Both the position numbers and the translations under genes were made by a program. Below the pieces are notes generated by a model, which saw only the letters and a list, made by a program, of their open reading frames with translations, ran no database searches and had not been told where the DNA came from. Below, in pieces: positions 1 to 10,774 of a DNA stretch of 64,000 bases (positions within the stretch are counted from its first letter, which is position 1; every line of letters begins with the position of its first letter). Source of the DNA: Azolla caroliniana. Taxonomy: Eukaryota; Polypodiophyta. The stretch covers positions 109,371-173,370 of the forward strand of contig JBHGNT010000055.1 in assembly GCA_043228905.1 (NCBI GenBank), given 5' to 3'.

Positions 1-3000
1 TCCCATATAATAGCTACCGTTGTTAGCTTCGATTCACATATTTGAACACAAAAATCCGATATCACACGAGCCAGGTATGAACATTTTAATTTACTCAAGG
101 GCTCCTCTCAACTCACTCCTCAAGATTGCTAATTTCTTCACATTTCTCGACCTGAGTTTCAAAATCTTTATTTTTTAGTTCCATAGAATAGCTAGCATTG
201 TTAGCTTGATTCGCATGTTTGAACACAAAAATCCGATATCACACGAGCCAGGTATGAACATTTTAATTTACTCAAGGGGTCCTCTCAACTCCCTCCTCAA
301 ATTTGGTAATTTCGTCATGTCTCTCGACCTGAGTTTCAAAATCATGATTTTCTAATTTCATATCATAGCTAGCGTTGTTAGCTTCGATTCGCATGTTTGA
401 ACACAAAAATCCGATATCACACGAGCCAGGTATGAACATTTTAATTTACTCAAGGGCTCCTCTCAACTCCCTCCTCAAATTTGGTAATTTCTTCAAATCT
501 CTAGACCTAAATTTCAAAATCTTGATTTTTTAGTCCCATATAATAGCTAGCGTTGTTAGCTTCGATTCGCATGTTTGAACACAAAAATCCGATATCACAC
601 GCGCCAGGTATGAACATTTTAATTTACTCAAGGGCTCCTCTCAACTCCCTCCTCAAATTTGGTAATTTCGTCATGTCTCTCGACCTGAGTTTCAAAATCT
701 TGATTTTTTAGTTCCATATAATAGCTAGCGTTGTTAGCTTCGATACGAATGTTTGAACACAAAAATCCGATATCACACGCGCCAGGTATGAACATTTTAA
801 TTTACTCAAGGGCTCCTCTCAACTCCCTCCTCAAATTTGGTAATTTCGTCATGTCTCTCGACATGAGTTTCAAAATCTTGATTTTTTAGTTCCATATAAT
901 AGCTAGCGTTGTTAGCTTCGATACGAATGTTTGAACACAAAAATCCGATATCACACGCGCCAGGTATGAACATTTTAATTTACTCAAGGGCTCCTCTCAA
1001 CTCCCTGCTCAAATTTGGTAATTTCGTCATGTCTCTCGACCTTAGTTTCAAAATCTTGATTATTTAGTTCCATATAATAGCTAGCGTTGTTAGCTTCGAT
1101 ACGAATGTTTGAACACACAAATCCGATATCACACGACCCAGGTATAAACATTTAAATTTACTGAAGGGCTCCTCTCAACTCCCTCCTCAAATTTGGTAAT
1201 TTCGTCATGTCTCTCGACCTGAGTTTCAAAATCATGATTTTTTAATTTCATATCATAGCTAGCGTTGTTAAATTCGATTCGCATGTTTGAACACAAAAAT
1301 CCGATATCACACGAGCCAGGTATGAACATTTTAATTTACTCAAGGGCTCCTCTCAATGCCCTCCTCAAATTTGGTAATTTCTTCAAATCTCTAGACCTGA
1401 GTTTCATAATCTTGATTTTTTAGTCCCATATAATAGCTAGCGTTGTTAGCTTCGATTCGCATGTTTGAACACAAAAATCCGATATCACACGAGCCAGGTA
1501 TGAACATTTTAATTTACTCAAGGGCTCCTCTCAACTCCCTCCTCAAATTTGGTAATTTCGTCATGTCTCTCGACATGAGTTTCAAAATCTTGATTTTTTA
1601 GTTCCATATAATAGCTAGCGTTGTTAGCTTCGATACGAATGTTTGAACACAAAAATCCGTTATCACACGCGCCAGGTATGAACATTTTAATTTACTCAAG
1701 GGCTCCTCTCAACTCCCTGCTCAAATTTGGTAATTTCGTCATGTCTCTCGACCTTAGTTTCAAAATCTTGATTATTTAGTTCCATATTATAGCTAGCGTT
1801 GTTAGCTTCGATACGAATGTTTGAACACACAAATCCGATATCACACGACCCAGGTATAAACATTTAAATTTACTGAAGGGCTCCACTCAACTCCCTCCTC
1901 AAATTTGGTAATTTCGTCATGTCTCTCGACCTGAGTTTCAAAATCATGATTTTTTAATTTCATATCATAGCTAGCGTTGTTAGCTTCGATTCGCATGTTT
2001 GAACACAAAAATCCGATATCACACGAGCCAGGTATGAACATTTTAATTTACTCAAGGGCTCCTCTCAATGCCCTCCTCAAATTTGGTAATTTCTTCAAAT
2101 CTCTAGACCTGAATTTCAAAATCTTGATTTTTTAGTCCCATATAATAGCTAGCGTTGTTAGCTTCGATTCGCATGTTTGAACACAAAAATCCGATATCAC
2201 ACGCGCCAGGTATGAACATTTTAATTTACTCAAGGGCTCCTTTCAACTCCCTCCTCAAATTTGGTAATTTCTTCATGTCTCTCGACCTGAGTTTCAAAAT
2301 CTTGATTTTTTAGTCCCATATAATAGCTACCGTTGTTAGCTTCGATTCACATATTTGAACACAAAAATCCGATATCACACGAGCCAGGTATGAACATTTT
2401 AATTTACTCAAGGGCTCCTCTCAACTCACTCCTCAAGATTGCTAATTTCTTCACATTTCTCGACCTGAGTTTCAAAATCTTTATTTTTTAGTTCCATAGA
2501 ATAGCTAGCATTGTTAGCTTGATTCGCATGTTTGAACACAAAAATCCGATATCACACGAGCCAGGTATGAACATTTTAATTTACTCAAGGGGTCCTCTCA
2601 ACTCCCTCCTCAAATTTGGTAATTTCGTCATGTCTCTCGACCTGAGTTTCAAAATCATGATTTTTTAATTTCATATCATAGCTAGCGTTGTTAGCTTCGA
2701 TTCGCATGTTTGAACACAAAAATCCGATATCACACGAGCCAGGTATGAACATTTTAATTTACTCAAGGGCTCCTCTCAACTCCCTCCTCAAATTTGGTAA
2801 TTTCTTCAAATCTCTAGACCTAAATTTCAAAATCTTGATTTTTTAGTCCCATATAATAGCTAGCGTTGTTAGCTTCGATTCGCATGTTTGAACACAAAAA
2901 TCCGATATCACACGCGCCAGGTATGAACATTTTAATTTACTCAAGGGCTCCTCTCAACTCCCTCCTCAAATTTGGTAATTTCGTCATGTCTCTCGACCTG

Positions 3001-3635
3001 AGTTTCAAAATCTTGATTTTTTAGTTCCATATAATAGCTAGCGTTGTTAGCTTCGATACGAATGTTTGAACACAAAAATCCGATATCACACGCGCCAGGT
3101 ATGAACATTTTAATTTACTCAAGGGCTCCTCTCAACTCCCTCCTCAAATTTGGTAATTTCGTCATGTCTCTCGACATGAGTTTCAAAATCTTGATTTTTT
3201 AGTTCCATATAATAGCTAGCGTTGTTAGCTTCGATACGAATGTTTGAACACAAAAATCCGATATCACACGCGCCAGGTATGAACATTTTAATTTACTCAA
3301 GGGCTCCTCTCAACTCCCTGCTCAAATTTGGTAATTTCGTCATGTCTCTCGACCTTAGTTTCAAAATCTTGATTATTTAGTTCCATATAATAGCTAGCGT
3401 TGTTAGCTTCGATACGAATGTTTGAACACACAAATCCGATATCACACGACCCAGGTATAAACATTTAAATTTACTGAAGGGCTCCTCTCAACTCCCTCCT
3501 CAAATTTGGTAATTTCGTCATGTCTCTCGACCTGAGTTTCAAAATCATGATTTTTTAATTTCATATCATAGCTAGCGTTGTTAGCTTCGATTCGCATGTT
3601 TGAACACAAAAATCCGATATCACACGAGCCATGTA
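1..3635. repeat. Higher-order repeat, 13 monomers (2313 bp)
   Basis: The sequence at 1 (tcccatataatagctaccgt) returns at 2314, and the order of variant monomers is then followed to about 3635. Diagnostic variants at 1129-1329 return at 3442-3642, an offset of 2313 bp. The same trio of variants (ccctgctcaaa, ccttagtttc, gattatttag) also appears around 1712-1778, 712 bp (four monomers) after its first occurrence near 1000-1066, so a four-monomer duplication is nested inside the unit. Only scattered single-base differences separate the copies by eye. This points to recent unequal exchange or segmental duplication within the array. Confidence 0.88.
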
Positions 3636-5283
3636 TGAACATTGTAATTTACATACTACCTCTTCTCAACTCACTCTTCAAATTAGTTAATTTCGTCATG
3701 TCTCTCGACTTGAGTTTCAAAATCTTGATTTTTTATTTTCATATCAAGCTAGCGTTGTTAGCTTCGATTCGCATGTTTGAACACAACAATCCGATATCAC
3801 ACGAGCCAGGTATGAACATTTTAATTTTCCTACTAGGTCTTCTCAACTCACTTCTCAAATTAGGTAATTTCGTCATCTCTCTCGACCTGAGTTTCAAAAT
3901 CTTAATTTTTTAATTTCATATCATAGCTAGCGTTGTTAGCTTCGATTCGCATGTTTGAACACAAAAATCGGATATCACACGCGCCAGGTATGAACATTGT
4001 AATTTACCTACTAACTCTTCCCAACTCCCTCCTCAAATTTGGTAATTTCGTCATGTCTCTCGGTCTGAGTTTCACAATCTTGGTTTTTTAATTCCATATC
4101 ATAGCTAGCGTTGTTAGCTTCGATTCGCATGTTTGAACACAAAAATCCGATATCATACAAGCCAGGTATGAACATTTTAATTTACCTACTAGGTCTTCCC
4201 AACTCCCTCCTCAAATTTGGTAATTTCGTCATGTCTCTCGATCTGAGTTTCAGAATCTTGATTTTTTAATTCCATATCATAGCTAACGTTGTTAGCTTCG
4301 ATACGAATGTTTGAACACACAAATCCGATATCACACGATCCAGGTATGAACATTTTAATTTACGCAAGGGCTCCTCTCAACTCCCTCCTCAAATTTGGTA
4401 ATTTCTTCATATCTCTCGACCGGAGTTTCAAAATCTTGATTTTCTAATTCCATATCAGAGCTAGCGTTGTTAGCTTCGATTCGCATATTTGAACACAAAA
4501 ATCCGATATCACACGAGCCAGGTATGAATATTTTAATTTACCTACTAGCTCGTCTAAACTCCCTCCTTAAATTTGCTAATTTCTTCATGTCTCTCGAACT
4601 GAGTTTAAAAATCTTGCATTTCTAATGCCATATCATAGCAAGCGTTGTTAGCTTCGATTCGCATGTTTGAACACAGAAATCTGATATCACACGAGCCAGG
4701 TATGAACATTTTAATTTACCTACTAGCTCTTGTAAACTCCCTCCTCAAATTTGCTAATTTCTTCATGTCTTCGACCTGAGTTTCAAAATCTTGATTTTCT
4801 AATTCCATATCATAGCTAGCGTTTTTAGCTTTGATTCGCATGTTTGAACACAAAAATCCGATATCAGACGAGCCAGGTATGAACATTTTAATTTACTAAC
4901 GGGCTCTTCTTAACTACCTCCTCAAATTTGCTTATATCGTCATGTCTCTCGACCTGAGTTTTAAAATCTTGATTTTCTAATTCCATATCATAGCAAGCGT
5001 TGTTAGCTTCGATTCACATGTTTGAACACAGAAATCCGATATCACACGAGCCAGGTATGAACATGTTAATTTACCTACTAGCTCTTCTAAAGTCCCTCCT
5101 TAAATTTGCTAATTTCTTCATGTCTCTCGACCTGAGTTTCAAAATCTGGATTTTTTAATTCCATATCATAGCAAGAGTTGTTAGCTTCGATTCGCATGTT
5201 TGAACACAAAAATCCGATATCACACGAGCCAGGTATGAACATTTTCATTTACTAACGCGCTCTTCTCCACTTCCTCTTGAAAT
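1..5283. repeat. Satellite array A, ~178-bp monomer
   Basis: About 29-30 head-to-tail monomers. The conserved box ccaggtatgaac recurs at 71, 248, 426, 604, 782, 960, 1138 and 1316, giving spacings of 177-178 bp. Each monomer also carries a gttgttagcttcgat segment, a gatatcacac segment just before the box, and a tctcgacctgagtttcaaaa segment. Monomers from 1 to about 3635 are very alike and share the variant ctcaagggctcctctc. From about 3640 to 5283 they diverge step by step towards the variant used in the second array (tactaacgcgctcttc near 5250). The length resembles known plant centromeric or heterochromatic satellites. Centromere function is not shown, and ordinary genes lie within 25-40 kb. 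Short reading frames inside it are by-products of the repeat. Confidence 0.97.
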
Positions 5284-5447
5284 GCCGGCTTTCATTCTCT
5301 TTCCAAATCTCGACCTTCGCCCGGTCGGTCTTTCTCCCCATGTAAAAGAGAGCGGCTCGTCCCGCACCCCCTTCCGTATCGGCACTTTCATGCCGAATCC
5401 GGCCCCGATCGAACGATCCACGACCGGATTCTGCTCCATACGAATCG

Positions 5448-6809
5448 TTATGCCGATCTTCTCGTGCCGCTTCTGTCCTCGGCCTCCTTGCAGGCTGTTT
5501 CCCATCCGACTTCGCTGGCATCGTGCCAGGACTCTTCGGTACCGCCATCCATCACCTCGGTCTTACATGGGCGTACGGGCCCGAATGCCGAGTTCTCCGG
5601 AATCGGGTCCGTGGGCTTTCGTCTATTCCTTCCCCGTATCGTCTCGCCGGTGATTCTTGGTCTATCGCCGCCGCCTTCCTCCGCTTGGGACTCACGTGGG
5701 CACTCGGGCCCGACTGCCATCCTCTCGGGAGCAAGTGTGGGAAGACACAAGGAATCGCCTGTCCATTTTACGCCCTTGTCCGTAGCCACCGACTCTTCGT
5801 GGTCGGCGGTCGTCTTCTTACCGATCGCGCAAGCCCCATCTGGGCTTGCTTCTCCAATGACTGGGATCTCGGGCTGACACGCCCGAGACCGCTGGTCCCA
5901 ACGTTCCGGTTCCGCGATCTGTATCTCGGCCTCGTCCTTGGCCGTTCTATCCCCGCAAGTCGAGAGGGCGTTTCGTTCCGCACCCTCACCCGTGGTACCG
6001 TCGTACCGATCTTCTGCCGTCGCATGGGGCAAGTCCGTCTCCTCAGTCTCGGCTCGCGGCCTTGATCTTTCCTCTTCCTCGAGCATCGCCTCGAGAGCTG
6101 CGTACACCTCCGCAATCCTGGCCCCAACGCCGACCCTTGCCGACTCTCTTTGCCGTTCGGCCTCTTCCCACTGTGATGGCACGCCGTCGCGTCCCTTCCT
6201 CTTAGCCTTCTTGGCTCGCTCATTGTCTAGCCGTTGGCACACCCTTCCGACCTTCAACCAGTCCTCCGTAAGCCCATTCGCTCCATCATCGTCTTCGAGC
6301 TCAATCCCGATGGCCTCTCGTTCCGTTCGGTCAATCGACCTGACGAACAATAGGACCTTGTCCGCCCCCACCAAACCTTGTTCCCGCTCCGAGAGCCGAG
6401 CAAGTCGTCACTCGAACTCTCGGAACGCCTTGGTCGCGCCCCGGTGGGTCTTTGCCGATGCTACCCACTTGTCAAAGTCGTGTTGTCCCCGGCTCTTCCG
6501 CCGTCCTCCGTATGCCTTCAGGAGAGCCTCTTCGAAGGCCTCACGGAGCTCCTTTATTTCCGCATGCATCCGGACAGCCACGACCCGACAGAAGAATTCC
6601 AGCCTCAACGCCTCGCCTACGCCACGCTCCTCCATTTCCGCGTTGTAGGCTTCCAAGTAAGATGGGACTTTGTCCCCGTTGAAACGGCCGACTCTTTCGA
6701 CCACTCGCTCAACCGCTTGTTACGCTGCTTCTCGCCTCATCACCACTCGTGCCGACTCCAATACCACTTCGGCCACCATCTCCGCGAGGTCGTCGTCTTC
6801 CGACTCCAT
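5448..6809 (-). pseudogene. Gag-like frame of gypsy-type element (broken)
   Basis: A single minus-strand frame runs from an ATG at 6809 to about 5448 and is broken by two in-frame stops: a TAA near 6723 and a TGA at about 6405-6407. The segment between them reads FNGDKVPSYLEAYNAEM and continues into an alpha-helical stretch with FFCRVVAVRMHAEIKELREA, which resembles the core of plant Ty3/gypsy capsid regions. The part after the second stop is hydrophilic and rich in Glu, Arg and Lys, with no recognised domain, and no zinc knuckle is seen before the element is cut off. The high GC content produces several long overlapping frames on the other strand, which I regard as shadows. The gypsy assignment rests on family resemblance and the adjoining LTR. 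Confidence 0.6.
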
Positions 6810-6846
6810 CCTCCCTTGCCGCCTTTCACGTCGGGTTCACAAAAGA

Positions 6847-7622
6847 TGTCGCATTGTTACGCGCGTGCGTGGAGAAAGGCGGGACCACGGGGGTCTTGGA
6901 CTAGGGAGTGATGGAGCGTAGGAAGTCGTGCTTCACCGTTTCCGGGGCATCCCAGAAGCACACCGGAAGCAACCGAAGAGAGAGAGAGCGCGTGCTTAAC
7001 ACCGACTCATATACACTCACTCACACACACACACACACACACACAGGCCAACCCGACTCACACCCTTAAGTACAGGAAGTGCAGGAAAGGGGAAGAACCT
7101 GACACCAACGAAGACGCGAATATACACAGACAGACACAAACGTATATATGTATATATAAAGAAAAAAAAGAATACATTCCCGGCTTCGAGCCGTTCCAAG
7201 GCAGGTTACAGTAGTCGTCAGCTGCCAAGCCGCCGTCGGGGAGCTCACGGGCTCGTTGCGCCGAGCGGGGTCTTGCACAGGAGATGACCTGAAGCAAACC
7301 CTAAGCGAACACGAAGGAGGAGAAGAAGAAGAAGAAAAAGAAACACTAACCCTAGACTAACGGTATACCCTCTAATGCAAAATGGGCAACCCTTTCACAA
7401 AGGGCGTTCCCCTCCTTTTATAGAACAAGGAAAGGGATGCGTTACAATGTGGGGCAAATCCCGACTTACATGGGATCGCCTGTCCCGACTTGACTACTCT
7501 TCGGCGCCATAAAGGCGCCCTCGATATTCACACTAAATGTGCATGGGTGCGTACACACGCTACACCCCGCCGATGTAGCCAATGTTCCCGGTTTCCGCCT
7601 CTGGCCGAAATTCTTCACGACA
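6847..7622 (-). repeat. 5' LTR of the gypsy-like element (776 bp)
   Basis: Read on the minus strand it begins TGTCGTGAAG at 7622 and ends with GCGACA at 6847, so the ends form a short inverted pair (TGTCG/CGACA). A TATA-type motif, TATAAAAGG on the minus strand, lies near 7418-7426. It holds a (CA)n run at about 7019-7044 and a purine-rich stretch near 7317-7342. Its left 70 bp and its TATA region match the LTR at 62235-62892. The leader just inside contains tgaacccgacgtg, a possible primer-binding site; the tRNA was not assigned. Confidence 0.72.
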
Positions 7623-7888
7623 GCGTAATAAAACCTAACTTAGAGAAGTGCATGAAGTGTTTCTTATAGTACAACATTTTAGATGGAAGTGGCTCTAGTG
7701 GGGTGATCCATTTATACCATGTAAATTTGCCATATTTCTTGGCGTATTACTTTATTGCAGTCCTCATGAGAGATTAAAGTGTTATCAATCGCGTGTTCGT
7801 ACTTAACGGGGGGGAGGTTATTAATGTCTAGACCCTTCACAAGAAGCCAAGTCACCATCAGGCCATACCATGAATAGTATAGCCAAAC
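7623..7888. other. Unassigned spacer between elements
   Basis: AT-rich sequence between the gypsy LTR and the copia deletion derivative. I see no gene, RNA or clear repeat in it. The last bases (atagccaaac) are nearly the reverse complement of the sequence just beyond the next element (ggttggctat at 8971-8980). Confidence 0.4.
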
Positions 7889-8307
7889 TGTAGAAAGTAG
7901 CGTGCGGAAGCAGGTATGAAGACAGAACAGAGGAAGGAAACACAGGTTTAATGGAGAGCTTGGACTTACACGGTATACGCGGGAGAGACAAAGAGAGAAA
8001 CACAAAAAACTATATTTCACAATAATACTCAATCTCTATACATATGACGTGCTCAGTGAGCACTTTTATACAAGTCCTAGAAGGACTGACCGAAGTACTA
8101 ACAGTACTTCAATGCTCATCAAGAGCCCCTACACTAACTCCCAAATATATTCCTCACGGAATATCTTTCCTAACAACCTAACCGATCGGTCCCAACCGAT
8201 CCGGTCCTCGGCTTCTTCAGCCGATCCGGCCGATGTTGAGCTTGTCTCTCAACACAGACTCATACAATGATCGAGAGGCCTTAAAGGCTTGATGGGATAT
8301 TCTATCA
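7889..8307 (-). repeat. 3' LTR of the copia deletion derivative
   Basis: 419 bp, matching 8548-8966 along its length (for example ggaagcaggtatgaagac, cctaaccgatcggtccc, gggatattctatca). It differs at scattered bases such as cacggtatacgcggg here against catggtatacgcagg in the other copy. Confidence 0.88.
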
Positions 8308-8311
8308 TGTG

Positions 8312-8535
8312 GGAATGTCTCTGTGTGTCGACTCGGGTGCCGCGTCATTAGCTCCTTCGACATAACTCTAGTAGCCATGCCCGAGCAGGTACTGGTGCAT
8401 CTTGTAGGACCAAGATGCGTACTTGGTTCTGTCGAGCTTCTCTGTTGGAAGCGAGCTCGCCATGCCTCTATCCATCGTTCTTCTTGTTCTTCTTCGTCAA
8501 ACTGTGTCGGCTACAGAGAGGTTCTCAACCCTCGC
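8312..8535 (-). pseudogene. Copia gag N-terminal remnant
   Basis: The minus strand reads ASWSYKMHQYLLGHGY, then a TAG where related copies have Trp, then SYVEGA. This is the start of a copia Gag (the UBN2/DUF4219-type region) and closely matches the gag at 59582 (ASWEYKMHQYLVGQGYWSY). After about 70 codons it runs straight into the 3' LTR. It cannot make a functional Gag. Confidence 0.75.
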
Positions 8536-8547
8536 GCTCTGATACCA

Positions 8548-8966
8548 TGTAGAAAGTAGCGTGCGGAAGCAGGTATGAAGACAGAACAGAGGAAGGAAAC
8601 ACAGGTTTAATGGAGAGCTTGGACTTACATGGTATACGCAGGAGAGACAGAGAGAGAAACACAAAAAACTATATTTCACAATAATACTCAATCTCTATAC
8701 ATAAGACGTGCTCAGTGAGCACTTTTATACAAGTCCTAGAAGGACTGACCGAAGTACTGACAGTACTTCAATGCTCATCAAGAGCCCCTACACTAACTCC
8801 CAAATATATTCCTCACGGAATATCTTTCCTAACGACCTAACCGATCGGTCCCAACCGATCCGATCCTCGGCTTCTTCAGTCGATCCAGCCGATGTTGAGC
8901 TTGTCTCTCAACACAGACTCATACAATGATCGAGAGGCCTTAAAGGCTTGATGGGATATTCTATCA
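8548..8966 (-). repeat. 5' LTR of the copia deletion derivative
   Basis: 419 bp, near-identical to 7889-8307. The adjacent TGGTATCAGAGC (minus strand, 8536-8547) fixes it as the 5' LTR. Both LTRs are followed on the plus strand by tgtgg. Confidence 0.88.
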
Positions 8967-9241
8967 TGTGGTTGGCTATGTATCCTGTGGATAAAGACTA
9001 CAACTTGAAAAAGTGCCTCTACTAACATCAAGGGTAGAGTGGACTCAGCCCTAATAATGTCATGTGGTATAGTCGATTTGCTTCAGAGTTGGCGTGATAA
9101 TATCATCACTAATGGTCTCTCTAATTGTGTCGACATGAAAGAGATACATGAGGCTTTTCTATTGTAACCTGCGGGTGGCGAAGACAGAGCTGGAGGTCGT
9201 TGCCTCCGAGTCTCCCATTGTATCATTCCTCTCATAGTGAT
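8967..9241. other. Unassigned spacer
   Basis: No gene or repeat recognised. It lies between the copia deletion derivative and a short plus-strand LTR. It contains ordinary mixed-composition DNA with stops in all frames. Confidence 0.4.
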
Positions 9242-9396
9242 TGTTGGAGACTGTGGGCTCCCGTAGTTTTTCCCTTTTAGGGTTTTCCATGTAAACATGT
9301 TGTGTCGGCTTATTTCTTGTTTTATTTACTTCCTCCATTGAGTATTTAAGACTCGGTTGTGGCTGAGCATTATTCCTCACAATCTAGTATCAGAGC
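9242..9396 (+). repeat. Short LTR (140 bp) with primer-binding site
   Basis: Begins TGTTGGAGACTGTGGGCTCC at 9242 and ends ATTCCTCACA at 9381, with TG...CA ends. It is followed after three bases by tagtatcagagc (about 9385-9396), a one-base variant of the initiator tRNA-Met primer site tggtatcagagc. This is the 5' end of a plus-strand copia-like or TRIM-like element. No second copy of the LTR was found in the window, so the element is truncated. Confidence 0.6.
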
Positions 9397-9773
9397 AAGG
9401 AAGATCCATTCGGCGGCATGTTGCGGTGTCGACGCTTCTCCTGCTGCCTTTTCTTCCGCTTGGGCCTCGGTTGATTCAGCGTATCTGAATCAAACATCCG
9501 AACCAACTCGGCTACCTCCCATCGGTTTTCGCTCTCGTCCGAGTTGGCTGTCTCCAACTCGTCTTCGGTTTTCTCGCCCTCGATGGCGTCATCTCCCCTA
9601 TCCGTGGTTGGCTTCAGCTCTCTCCTTCGGCTGCTCCCCTTCTATCCGCTTCCGAACTTCTCCGCGGGTCCATCCTCGGCTTCTTCAGCCGATCCGAAGT
9701 CGAACTTGTCAACTGACTCGGTGTCGCGGTCTCCACTGCTTTCCTGTTGCTTTGCTTCGTCGTTCGGGACTGT
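9397..9773. other. GC-rich element junk between copia fragments
   Basis: The left part would be the leader or 5' gag of the plus-strand element that begins at 9242. The right part (near 9670-9695, tcctcggcttcttcagccga) resembles a stretch of the LTR at 8203-8222, so it may belong to the minus-strand copia fragment that follows. The open frames across it show no recognised domain. Confidence 0.35.
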
Positions 9774-10760
9774 TCTCCCCCTAAGTTCGGCACGTCAAGG
9801 TGACGCAATCCGAGCGCACCTGAGAATTACCGCAACTTGTCCAGACCAAGAGGCTTGGTGAAGATGTCGGCAGCCTGCCGATCCGTCGGAACGTACTGAG
9901 GTTCGACTTCACCGGAAAGGACACGCTCACGGACGAAATGGTAGTGCACCTCAATGTGCTTGGTCCGTGAGTGGAAGACGGGGTTCTTCACGAGTTGGAT
10001 GTTGCTGAGGTTGTCGCAGTAGATCGCCGTTGGATCGGACACCTCCTCTTGCAGGTCCTTAAGTAGCCGCTTCAACCATATGGCTTCGCATGTCACGACA
10101 GCCGCTCCTCGGTACTCAGCTTCGGTGCTCGACAGTGCAACTATCGACTGCTTCTTACTGCTCCACGCGATCGCGGCACTCCCGAGGGAGAACACGTATC
10201 CAGACGTGGATCGGCGATCGGCGGCGTTGCCAGCCCAATCAGCATCGGTGTAGCTGACTAACTGCGCGGCTGCACCGGTCCGATATAGCAGTCCCTGGTC
10301 CTTAGTGCCGTTGACATACCGAAGTATGCGTTGCGCACACTGAAGGTGCTCCTCGGTAGGTCGCGCCATGAATTGACTGACCACCCCGACCGGATAACTG
10401 AGGTCGGGTCGGGTGGTGGTCAAGTATATGAGGCTTCCGACAATTTGTCGGAACCTCGTCGGGTCGCATACCTTTCCCGTATCGGAACGAAGCTTCACGG
10501 TTCTATCCAGAGGAGTCGAGACGGTCTTACAGTCGGCCATCCCGAATTTGAAGAGCATACTCAGCACGTAGTGACGTTGGCTAATCAATATGCCTTCGGG
10601 GGTACGGATCACTTCGATCCCGAGGAAGTAATGAAGGTCCCCCAGATCCTTCATGTCGAACGATGCCGCAAGCTGGAGCTTCACGCGGTCGATTTCACCT
10701 AGGTCAGCGCCGGTGATGACCAAGTCATCAACATATAAGAGCAAGAGCCGCCTAACTTGG
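9774..10760 (-). pseudogene. Copia RT C-terminus and RNase H (truncated)
   Basis: An uninterrupted minus-strand frame of about 310 residues from near 10760 to the stop at 9827-9829. It starts just before the RT catalytic YVDD (LLLLYVDDLVITGAD), goes on through FDMKDLGDLHYFLGIEV, and then the RNase H-like region with YTDADWAG, RRSTSGY and SSTEAEYRGA. It ends with the usual copia terminus around ADIFTKPL. A polypurine tract (ttagggggaga on the minus strand, 9774-9784) follows, as expected just before a 3' LTR. Gag, protease, integrase and the RT palm upstream of YVDD are missing: at about 10750-10775 the sequence switches to an unrelated plus-strand coiled-coil frame. The retained frame is open but the protein cannot work alone. 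Confidence 0.85.
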
Positions 10761-10774
10761 TTCAAGGAATAAAC

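Larger units (their letters stand above)
5284..7622 (-). mobile_element. Truncated Ty3/gypsy-like LTR element
   Basis: On the minus strand the order is LTR (7622 to 6847), a 37-bp leader, then a gag frame (6809 leftwards), which stops where satellite resumes at about 5283. Protease, RT, integrase and the 3' LTR are absent, so this is a 5' fragment. It is strikingly GC-rich compared with its flanks. The LTR is related to the solo LTR at 62235-62892: both share the segment ggcgggaccacggggg followed by gtcttggactaggga near the left end. No target-site duplication can be seen because the left part is lost. Confidence 0.75.
7889..8966 (-). mobile_element. Copia deletion derivative with two LTRs
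   Basis: Two direct repeats of 419 bp (7889-8307 and 8548-8966) flank an internal segment of only 240 bp. On the minus strand each LTR starts TGATAGAATATCCC and ends CTTTCTACA. The right LTR is followed (leftwards) by TGGTATCAGAGC at 8536-8547, the primer-binding site for initiator tRNA-Met, so the element points to the minus strand. The internal segment keeps the start of a copia gag and then joins the 3' LTR directly; the rest of gag and pol is gone. No matching 5-bp target duplication was found outside the LTRs. The LTRs differ at a small number of positions, so it is fairly young. Confidence 0.85.

Noticed and set aside
1129-3913. Small frames of 66-111 codons within satellite array A, some repeated almost exactly
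   Set aside because: They recur at the repeat period and follow from the 178-bp unit. Composition and recurrence fit satellite, not a peptide family.
5282-6921. Several long plus-strand frames (up to 236 codons) opposite the gypsy gag
   Set aside because: High GC content leaves few stops. The minus strand carries the capsid-like motif and adjoins the LTR in the right orientation.
9359-9861. Overlapping plus-strand frames (141 and 105 codons) after the short LTR
   Set aside because: Ser/Arg/Pro-rich low-information sequence without a recognisable gag or other domain; not supported as a gene.
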